Assembly (NCBI GenBank): GCA_039922235.1
Contig: JBDSAJ010000185.1
Location: 1-7,420 of the forward strand
Direction: 5' to 3'
DNA: 7,420 nt
Source: Umezawaea sp039922235
Lineage (GTDB): Bacteria; Actinomycetota; Actinomycetes; Mycobacteriales; Pseudonocardiaceae
Made by a program: the position numbers and the translations under genes. The notes under the pieces were generated by a model. The model was not told the origin of the DNA and ran no database searches. It saw nothing but the letters and a program-made list of their open reading frames with translations. Shown here piece by piece: positions 1 through 4,472 of the stretch (the first letter of the stretch is position 1; each line of letters starts with the position of its first letter).

Positions 1-210
1 CACTCCGGCCTGTGCGGCACCTCCACGACGCTGGACCAGTTGCGCGGCGGTGACCTCAAGGCGTCGGTGGTCGACCGGTGCACCACCCCCTTCGGACCGG
101 TGCTCGACGGCCGGGCGGAGTGGCTGGAGGACAACGGTTTCATCGAACCCGGACAGCGGGTGGAGGAACTGGTGGTGATCCGTGCCGACCGAACCGCACG
201 CCCGGCCTGA
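1..210 (+). CDS. C-terminal part of a probable HemK2/MTQ2-family protein methyltransferase (5' end outside window)
   Basis: Frame 1 is open from the first base and ends in TGA, giving 69 visible residues. Recognisable blocks are LCGTSTTLDQLR, TTPFGPVL near residues 28-35 and a terminal EELVVIRADR. I recall these as the C-terminal region of the SAM-dependent methyltransferases annotated HemK2/MTQ2 in actinomycetes, which are relatives of the enzymes that methylate glutamine in release factors. The catalytic (N/D)PPY motif and the SAM-binding glycine loop would lie upstream of the window, so the assignment rests on the tail and on context. This family is often found beside a CDGSH protein and a heme-oxygenase-like iron redox enzyme, as here. 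The last 29 nt overlap the next gene, suggesting translational coupling. The true substrate is unknown. Family assignment is moderate; that this is a real coding tail is fairly certain. Confidence 0.6.
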   Translation, partial: HSGLCGTSTTLDQLRGGDLKASVVDRCTTPFGPVLDGRAEWLEDNGFIEPGQRVEELVVIRADRTARPA

Positions 211-427
211 ACGGCCCCGCAGGGTCGTCGTGGTGCCCGGCGGTCCAATCCTGGTGGACGGCCCGGTGGAGCTGGTGCTCGACGACGGCACGACGGCGGT
301 GTCCGACCGGTTCGTGGTCGCGGTGTGCGCCTGTCGCCGCAGCAAGCGCTACCCGTTCTGCGACACCAGCCACCGCAAGCGCGTGCGGCTGGATCAGAGT
401 GGCCCGGACGAGTCCGGCAACGGCTGA
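182..427 (+). CDS. CDGSH-type iron-sulfur domain protein
   Basis: This 81-residue protein starts at GTG inside the end of the preceding gene, in another frame. Residues 49-64 read CACRRSKRYPFCDTSH, an exact match to the CDGSH signature C-x-C-x2-S-x3-P-x-C-D-x2-H. The predicted 2Fe-2S ligands are Cys49, Cys51, Cys60 and His64. The 3Cys-1His cluster of this family is redox-active and labile, and it can donate clusters or electrons. Residues 15-47 are the short beta-rich lead-in usual in small bacterial members, with a VVPGGPILVDGPVEL segment. No signal peptide or membrane segment is visible, so it should be cytosolic, unlike membrane-anchored mitoNEET. The 29-nt overlap implies co-translation with the methyltransferase. 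Its 3' end overlaps the convergent iron-redox gene by 34 nt. The start could be slightly later, but no better in-frame start with a Shine-Dalgarno site is apparent. The physiological partner is not known. Confidence 0.9.
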   Translation: MPTEPHARPERPRRVVVVPGGPILVDGPVELVLDDGTTAVSDRFVVAVCACRRSKRYPFCDTSHRKRVRLDQSGPDESGNG

Positions 428-1416
428 CGCAGCGAGCTCCGACCCGCGTCCCACGAGCCGAGCAGGTGGTCGCCGAGCCGCTGTTCCAGCTGTTCGGTGG
501 CCTGGATGCCGAAGACCACGTCGGCCGTCAGCTCGGGCTCCCGGTCCAGCAGGTCGCCGATGACGTCGCGGCGCATGATCTGCTCGTGCACGGCGTCGGC
601 CTCGATGTGCTCGGTGAAGAACCGGGTGCACGCCTCCCCCGCGCCCATCCGCTCCAGCGCCTTCGCCATCCGCTGGGCACTGGGCGCGGTGGTGATCTCG
701 GCGGCGGCGAAGTGCCCGACCAGCGCGCCGCGCAACCGCCGGTGCAGGCCGAACAGCGACATCATGTTCACCGCCGCGATGATGTGCACGGGCACGTCGT
801 CGAGGTAGTGCAGGTAGTGCGGTGACAGGTCCGCAGCCTCCAGGAGGTCCGCGAACAGCCGGGAGTGCATGTCCTCGCCACGACCGCCGCCGAACTCGTC
901 GAACTCCACGGCCACGAGCGCCGCCTTCGCCCGGCCCTGCAGGCGCGGGATCACCCAGGCGTGCGGATCGGCCTCCTTGAGGTGGTAGATCGACCGGTGG
1001 ACCAGGTACTCGCGCAGCTGCCACCACTCGCCCCGGTCGCGCAGGTGGTGGCTCACGCCCGCGCCGTCCACCGGCTCGACCAGCAGTGCGTCGAGCACTC
1101 CCGCCAGGTCGTCGCCACCGTCCACGGCGGACCGCAGCTCCCGTTCGAACCCCTGCTCCAGCACGGATCGCAGCCGCAGCAGCTCGGGATTCCACTCCCA
1201 CTCCGCCGCCACCCCGTCGAACCCGCGGTAGTGCAGCTCGTAGCAGACGTGCAGAGCGAGCTGGGCGTCCTCGCCGAGCGGGTCGCACCCGTGCGCCAGC
1301 GGCCACGGAGCGTCGGACGGCTTGGCGCGGAGCCCGGTCACCACCGCTTCGGACAGCGGCCCGCGCGGTGCGGGCAGCACGGCCTGGTCGGTGGTGGTCG
1401 TGACGGTCTTGCCCAC
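394..1416 (-). CDS. Iron-containing redox enzyme, heme-oxygenase-like diiron (HDO) fold
   Basis: This 340-residue protein is predicted to be all-helical. I chose GTG at 1416 because GGGAGG lies four bases upstream of it; longer in-frame versions would run into the neighbouring ligase gene. The sequence resembles the actinobacterial 'iron-containing redox enzyme family', which has the heme-oxygenase-like fold. Helices carry acidic and histidine residues suited to a diiron site: CYELHYRGF (58-66), EYLVHRSIYHLKEADPHAW (136-154), VEFDEFGGGRGEDMH (170-184) and FTEHIEADAVHEQI (267-280). The last contains the D-x2-H pair Asp274/His277, typical of HDO proteins. Known HDO enzymes oxidise amino-acid or fatty-acid-like substrates with O2; the substrate here is unknown. 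The gene follows the GCS2-type ligase by 43 nt on the same strand and probably shares a transcript, though a sigma-B-like promoter also lies just upstream. Its end overlaps the convergent CDGSH gene. Fold assignment is good; exact metal ligands are inferred. Confidence 0.8.
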   Translation of the reverse strand: MGKTVTTTTDQAVLPAPRGPLSEAVVTGLRAKPSDAPWPLAHGCDPLGEDAQLALHVCYELHYRGFDGVAAEWEWNPELLRLRSVLEQGFERELRSAVDGGDDLAGVLDALLVEPVDGAGVSHHLRDRGEWWQLREYLVHRSIYHLKEADPHAWVIPRLQGRAKAALVAVEFDEFGGGRGEDMHSRLFADLLEAADLSPHYLHYLDDVPVHIIAAVNMMSLFGLHRRLRGALVGHFAAAEITTAPSAQRMAKALERMGAGEACTRFFTEHIEADAVHEQIMRRDVIGDLLDREPELTADVVFGIQATEQLEQRLGDHLLGSWDAGRSSLRQPLPDSSGPL

Positions 1417-1446
1417 AGCGCCTCCCGATGCGTACGAGACCGCCGG

Positions 1447-1471
1447 GTACCCGTTCCGCTCAGGCCCACGC
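1447..1471 (-). promoter_or_regulatory. Possible sigma-B/sigma-F-type promoter for the iron redox enzyme
   Basis: On the minus strand GCGT (1471-1468) and GGGTAC (1452-1447) are separated by 15 nt. This fits the actinomycete stress-sigma pattern GNNT-N14-16-GGGTAC. A transcript starting near 1440 would have a leader of about 24 nt containing the GGGAGG site before GTG 1416. The site overlaps the stop of the upstream ligase gene, so it would act as an internal promoter. The -35 element is loosely defined, and GGGTAC is part of the palindrome GGGTACCC, so chance occurrence is possible. Confidence 0.4.
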
Positions 1472-2560
1472 CCCCGACTTCGCGCACTCGGCCACGAGGT
1501 CCACCACGGCGGCCCTGCCGCGGGCGTCCGCACGGCGCTGCCGCTCGGCCCCGGTGCCGTCGGCGAGCAGTTCCTTCAGCAGCCGCCGCACCGCAGCGTC
1601 GTCACCCGTGTCCTCCAGCGCCGCCGCCACGTGCGCCAGCAGCCCGGACAGCAGGTCCTCCACGGGGACCTCGCGCCCCAGCAGCGGGTCGACGCCGGGT
1701 CCCTGGAGCCCGTGGCGCGCCGCCGACCACACGGCCGCCGCCACCACCTGCGGGTCGACCTCCGGGCCCTCCACGCCCCGGTCCAGGTCGGCGAGCGCGG
1801 TGCGGACGAGCGCGCGGGTCAGCGCGGCCTGGAAGACCGCACCATCCACCGTCAGCGCGGTGTCGGCCGCACGGACCTCGACGGTGGGGAACGCGGGCGA
1901 CGGCCGGGCGAGCCAGAAGCTCATCCGCTGGTCGACCACGGCGCCGCAGTCGACCAGCCGGGACACCTCGCGGTCGTACTCGGCCGCAGACCGGAACCAC
2001 GGCGGCAGCCCGGAGCCGGGGAACGCCGCCTGCCGCACCATGCGCCAGCTGCCGTACCCGGTGTCGCGCTCGCCGTCGAACGGCGAGTTCACCGAGAGCG
2101 CCAGCAGCGTGGGCAGCCACGGCCGGAGGTGGTTGACGACGGCGACGGCCGTGTCCCGGTCAGGCACGCCCACGTGCACGTGGCAGCCGCACACCTCGTA
2201 GTCCTCCACCACCCCGCGGTACCGGGAGGCCACGGCCTCGAACCGCGCGCCTGGCGTGACCCGCACGTCCGGTCCCGGCAGGGGCGGCGTGCCCGCCGCG
2301 AGCAGCAGGGCGTCCTCCCCGCGGGCGGCCTCCACGAGCCGGTCGCGGCCGGACACCAGGTGCTCGCGCAGCTCGGCCAAGTCGCCGCACACGCCGGTGG
2401 AGGCCTCCACCTGGGACGCCAGCAGCTCGGCGTGCACCGCGCCCGGTCCGCCAGGCCGGACCCGGCCGAGCACCGCCGACGCCCTGGGCACGGTCCGCCG
2501 GGTGGTCCGGTCGGCCAGCAGGAACTCCTCCTCGACGCCGAGCGTGACGCCGCCCCTCAT
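1460..2560 (-). CDS. Carboxylate-amine ligase of the GCS2 / YbdK family (glutamate-cysteine ligase-like)
   Basis: This 366-residue protein is a typical length for the YbdK branch of GCS2 enzymes. The start is ATG 2560, giving MRGGVTLGVEEEFLL; the family almost always begins a few residues before GVEEEF. Key blocks are GVEEEF (8-13), which supplies acidic metal/ATP ligands, CGCHVHVGVPD (124-134), NSPFDGERDTGYGSWR (158-173) and EVRAADT (228-234). These are the hallmark motifs of the ATP-grasp-like glutamine-synthetase fold in this family. E. coli YbdK joins glutamate and cysteine only weakly, so the physiological acid and amine are uncertain. Actinomycetes normally use mycothiol, not glutathione, and this is shorter than the ergothioneine enzyme EgtA. 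A role in another gamma-glutamyl or amide product is therefore possible. It is cytosolic, without membrane segments. The start has only a weak GGTGG-type ribosome site. It faces the SDR gene across a 222-nt divergent region and leads into the iron redox gene. Confidence 0.88.
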   Translation of the reverse strand: MRGGVTLGVEEEFLLADRTTRRTVPRASAVLGRVRPGGPGAVHAELLASQVEASTGVCGDLAELREHLVSGRDRLVEAARGEDALLLAAGTPPLPGPDVRVTPGARFEAVASRYRGVVEDYEVCGCHVHVGVPDRDTAVAVVNHLRPWLPTLLALSVNSPFDGERDTGYGSWRMVRQAAFPGSGLPPWFRSAAEYDREVSRLVDCGAVVDQRMSFWLARPSPAFPTVEVRAADTALTVDGAVFQAALTRALVRTALADLDRGVEGPEVDPQVVAAAVWSAARHGLQGPGVDPLLGREVPVEDLLSGLLAHVAAALEDTGDDAAVRRLLKELLADGTGAERQRRADARGRAAVVDLVAECAKSGAWA

Positions 2561-2668
2561 CCGACCACCAGTAAGGGCGCGCCGACCGCCTGCCCGGAGC
2601 AGGGTGTCCGATTCTGGTCCATGGTCGGGGATATCCCGGTGGAGCCGAGTGGAACCCGGCGGGCGGCT

Positions 2669-2693
2669 GTTTGTCCCGTGCGGACCGGGGTAA
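2669..2693 (+). promoter_or_regulatory. Sigma-B/sigma-F-type stress promoter upstream of the SDR gene
   Basis: GTTT (2669-2672), a 15-nt spacer and GGGTAA (2688-2693) closely match the GTTT-N15-16-GGGTA(T/C) pattern of mycobacterial sigma-F and Streptomyces sigma-B promoters. Only the last -10 base differs. It points toward the SDR gene and would start transcription near 2700, leaving a leader of about 80 nt before the SDR start. The SDR belongs to a family that includes general-stress proteins in Bacillus, which agrees with such control. Confidence 0.6.
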
Positions 2694-2702
2694 TCGCCTG
2701 TC

Positions 2703-2744
2703 ATGAGCACTGTCGGCTTCGCCGACGACCCCGACCGCGGCTGA
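2703..2744 (+). other. 13-codon mini-ORF with internal hairpin in the SDR leader
   Basis: ATG at 2703 opens a reading frame encoding MSTVGFADDPDRG and ends at TGA 2742-2744. It begins about ten bases after the -10 element, so it would be at or near the 5' end of the transcript and could be translated leaderless. Within it GTCGGC (2712-2717) and GCCGAC (2721-2726) form a perfect 6-bp hairpin around TTC. It could be a leader peptide or simply chance; no run of regulatory amino-acid codons is present, so attenuation by a specific amino acid is not suggested. Confidence 0.25.
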
Positions 2745-2782
2745 GCGCCGCCCGAGCCGATTCGCACGAGGAGACCACCGCA

Positions 2783-3622
2783 ATGGCAGAACAGCAGATC
2801 CGGCACCCCGGCAGGACCGACGAGATGCGGTCGACACCGGACCACGGCGAATCGAGCTACCGGGGCACCGATCGCCTGCGGGGCAAGAAGGCTGTGATCA
2901 CCGGAGGTGACTCGGGGATCGGGCGCGCGGTCGCGCTCGCGTTCGCGCGGGAGGGCGCCGACGTCCTGATCTCCTACCTGGAGGCCGAGGAGAAGGACGC
3001 CAGGGACACCGCCCGGCTGGTCGAGGAAGCGGGCCGCACGGCGGTGACGGTGGCGGGCGATCTCACCGAGGAGGCCCAGTGCACCGAGGTGATCTCGCGC
3101 GCCGTCGCCGAGTTCGGCGGCATCGACGTGCTGGTGAGCAACGCGGCGCACCAGATGTCCCAGGACAAGGGCATCCTCGACATCACCACCGACCAGTTCG
3201 ACCGGGTGCTCAAGACCAACGTCTACGCCATGTTCTGGCTGTGCAAGGCGGCGATCCCGCACCTGAGGCCTGGGGCGAGCATCATCACGACCTCGTCCAT
3301 CCAGGCCTTCCAGCCCTCGCCGAACCTGCTGGACTACGCGACGTCGAAAGCGGCGATCGTCAACTTCACCAAGGGTTTGGCGGCCACCGTGGTCGACCGC
3401 GGCATCCGGGTGAACTCCGTCGCACCGGGCCCGGTGTGGACACCCCTCATCCCCGCCACCATGCCCGAGGACGAGGTCGAGTCGTTCGGCGAGCAGTCGC
3501 CCATGGGCCGCCCGGCTCAGCCCGCCGAACTGGCCCCGCTCTACGTGTTCCTGGCCTCCGAGGAGTCCGGCTACATCACCGGCGAGGTCGTCGGCGTCAC
3601 CGGCGGCTCACCGATCACCTGA
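2783..3622 (+). CDS. Short-chain dehydrogenase/reductase (SDR), YghA/YhdF general-stress type
   Basis: This 279-residue NAD(P)-dependent oxidoreductase has its start, ATG 2783, set by GAGGAG (2768-2773) nine bases upstream. Residues 1-33 are a polar N-terminal extension (DHGESSYRGTDRL) typical of the YghA/YhdF branch. The Rossmann core follows: TGGDSGIG (40-47) binds the dinucleotide and SNAA (119-122) replaces the usual NNAG. The catalytic set is Asn146, Ser172, Tyr185 and Lys189 (YATSK), followed by IRVNSVAPGPVWTPL (208-222). The C-terminal VTGGSPIT is also characteristic. Members reduce aldehydes or ketones or oxidise alcohols, and several in Bacillus are general-stress proteins. The real substrate cannot be read from sequence. 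There is no transmembrane segment, so it is cytosolic. A sigma-B-like promoter lies upstream. The last 15 nt overlap the convergent ankyrin gene, without room for a terminator between them. Family assignment is very secure. Confidence 0.95.
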   Translation: MAEQQIRHPGRTDEMRSTPDHGESSYRGTDRLRGKKAVITGGDSGIGRAVALAFAREGADVLISYLEAEEKDARDTARLVEEAGRTAVTVAGDLTEEAQCTEVISRAVAEFGGIDVLVSNAAHQMSQDKGILDITTDQFDRVLKTNVYAMFWLCKAAIPHLRPGASIITTSSIQAFQPSPNLLDYATSKAAIVNFTKGLAATVVDRGIRVNSVAPGPVWTPLIPATMPEDEVESFGEQSPMGRPAQPAELAPLYVFLASEESGYITGEVVGVTGGSPIT

Positions 3623-4009
3623 CGCGGTCAGCAGTTCCAGCATTTCCGGCAGGTCGAAGAACCGCGCGACGTCCAGCGCCGACCGGGTGCCGAGCGCCGG
3701 GTCGGCACCCGCGGCGAGCAGCGCCGTCACGCTCTCGACCGAACGGCGGAACACGGCGGCGCCGAGCGCCGTCTGGCCGCGGTCGTTCACCCGCGCGGTG
3801 TCCGCGCCGCGGTCGAGCAGCGCCCGGACGGTGTCCGGGTGGTCGTGGTAGGCCGCGAGGATCAGCAGCGAGTCCCCCGCGCCGCTGGTGAGGTTGACCG
3901 GCACCCCGGCGTCGACGGTCTCGGCCAGCGCGGCCGTGTCGCCGCCGCGGGCCAGGTCGAGCACGGAGCGCAGGAAGTCCAGTTCGGCATCGGTAAGTGC
4001 TTCTGCCAC
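3608..4009 (-). CDS. Small ankyrin-repeat protein
   Basis: This 133-residue protein runs from GTG 4009 and begins VAEALTDAELDFL, with no signal peptide. Residues 1-43 form a helical cap. One ankyrin repeat spans about 44-75 (GDSLLILAAYHDHPDTVR, ALLDRGAD) and a second about 77-107 (RGQTALGAAV, TALLAAGADPAL). A shorter capping repeat at 109-130 contains ALDVARFF. Such repeats are protein-binding surfaces. It lies divergent to the Fur-like remnant and catalase. Small ankyrin proteins are encoded beside catalases in Pseudomonas (AnkB with KatB) and Campylobacter (with KatA), where they support catalase activity or heme supply, so a similar role is plausible here but inferred. An in-frame GTG at 4057 would add 16 residues, but neither start has a Shine-Dalgarno site. 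I prefer 4009 because TAGGCT sits seven bases upstream, as in leaderless transcripts. The 3' end overlaps the SDR stop region by 15 nt. Confidence 0.85.
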   Translation of the reverse strand: MAEALTDAELDFLRSVLDLARGGDTAALAETVDAGVPVNLTSGAGDSLLILAAYHDHPDTVRALLDRGADTARVNDRGQTALGAAVFRRSVESVTALLAAGADPALGTRSALDVARFFDLPEMLELLTASGDR

Positions 4010-4016
4010 AACGGAA

Positions 4017-4022
4017 AGCCTA
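4017..4022 (-). promoter_or_regulatory. Possible -10 element for leaderless ankyrin mRNA
   Basis: Read on the minus strand, TAGGCT fits the actinobacterial TANNNT -10 pattern. It ends exactly seven bases before the GTG at 4009, the spacing expected when transcription begins on the start codon. There is no convincing -35 hexamer at 17-19 nt and no Shine-Dalgarno site, which agrees with a leaderless message but does not prove it. Confidence 0.35.
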
Positions 4023-4058
4023 GCCGAGGTCGCGCGGCGGTGCTCCCCGACTTGCACG

Positions 4059-4079
4059 GTTCCAGGTTCTGCGTTCCCA
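4059..4079 (+). repeat. Three GTTC direct repeats at a 7-nt period upstream of the Fur remnant
   Basis: GTTC occurs at 4059, 4066 and 4073, each followed by three variable bases, so the copies are in strict 7-nt register. They end just before the GGAGGT preceding the Fur-like start and lie in the 77-nt divergent region shared with the ankyrin gene. Tandem direct repeats in this position could be an operator, but a 7-nt period is not a known Fur box and the 21-base array may be chance. Confidence 0.3.
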
Positions 4080-4086
4080 TGGAGGT

Positions 4087-4433
4087 ATGCCGGATCAGTC
4101 GCCGGATTCGAGGTTGCACGCGGCCGGGCTGCGCGCCACCAGGCCGCGTGCGGCCATCATCGAGGTGCTCGACAGCGCCGGTGCCTCGCAGGAGCACCTG
4201 ACGGCCGCGCAGGTCGCGGAGCGGACCAGAACGCTGCTGGGCAGGGGTTTGTCCGTGCAGGCCGTCCACGACGGCTTGGACGCGCTCGCCGGGAAGGGCG
4301 TGATCCGCCGGATCGAACCAGCGGGCCACCCGATGCTCCCTGCTTGACCCCGGCGCACGACCTCGGGTTCGTCGTCGACGAGGCCGAGGTCACGTTCTGG
4401 GGCCGCTGCCCCGACTGCGCGGCAGGCGGCTGA
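4087..4433 (+). pseudogene. Fur-family (FurA/CatR-type) regulator with internal deletion and frameshift
   Basis: The first part, 4087-4347, encodes 86 residues ending in a premature stop. Residues 10-80 are the Fur winged-helix domain: LHAAGLRATRPRAAIIEVL, then LTAAQVAERT, the recognition helix SVQAVHDGLDAL (56-67) and GVIRRIEPAG (71-80). From 4332 the family resumes in a different frame, reading DAPCLTP, GFVVDEAEVTFWG and CPDC up to TGA 4431-4433. Between them intact relatives carry about 30 residues, including the DNHHHLVC metal site and the first CxxC pair of the structural zinc site; these are absent in every frame. The loss must be 3n+1 nt, so frame is not kept. A single-base sequencing error cannot explain a missing block. 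The usual Tyr of the recognition helix (AVYD) is His61, a further sign of decay. Such regulators normally repress the adjacent peroxidase or catalase gene. GGAGGT directly abuts the ATG with no spacer, so the exact start is uncertain. Any product would be a DNA-binding domain without dimerisation. Confidence 0.82.
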
Positions 4434-4472
4434 CCGGACCCGTCCCCCCGCACTCACCACGAGAGGCGAACG

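Noticed and set aside
1430..1450. The plus-strand reading of the GGGTACCC palindrome as a promoter
   Set aside because: No GNNT element is found at 14-16 nt upstream on that strand, and it would transcribe antisense into the ligase gene.
1417..1533. N-terminal extension of the iron redox enzyme by 39 residues
   Set aside because: It would overlap the ligase coding end and contains a Trp/Arg/Pro-rich stretch unlike the family. GTG 1416 has a good Shine-Dalgarno site.
2631..2656. A minus-strand GGTT-N15-GGGATA that might be a divergent stress promoter for the ligase gene
   Set aside because: The -10 is GGGATA rather than GGGTAT/C, so the key T-A order is lost. It mirrors the good promoter on the other strand but is too weak to list.
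1322..2780. Long plus-strand open frame running into the SDR gene, and similar long open frames opposite the catalase and P450
   Set aside because: These are frames mirrored by high-GC codon bias. Their translations are low-complexity Arg/Pro/Ala/His-rich, match no family, and overlap well-supported genes.
2561..3262. N-terminal extension of the ligase frame beyond ATG 2560, adding about 230 residues
   Set aside because: The extension is antisense to the SDR gene and its promoter, and the family starts just before GVEEEF, as ATG 2560 gives.
4052..4080. TTGCAC with TCCCAT at 17-nt spacing as a housekeeping promoter for the Fur/catalase unit
   Set aside because: The -10 lacks the essential A at position 2 of TANNNT, so it is not convincing, although a promoter is expected nearby.
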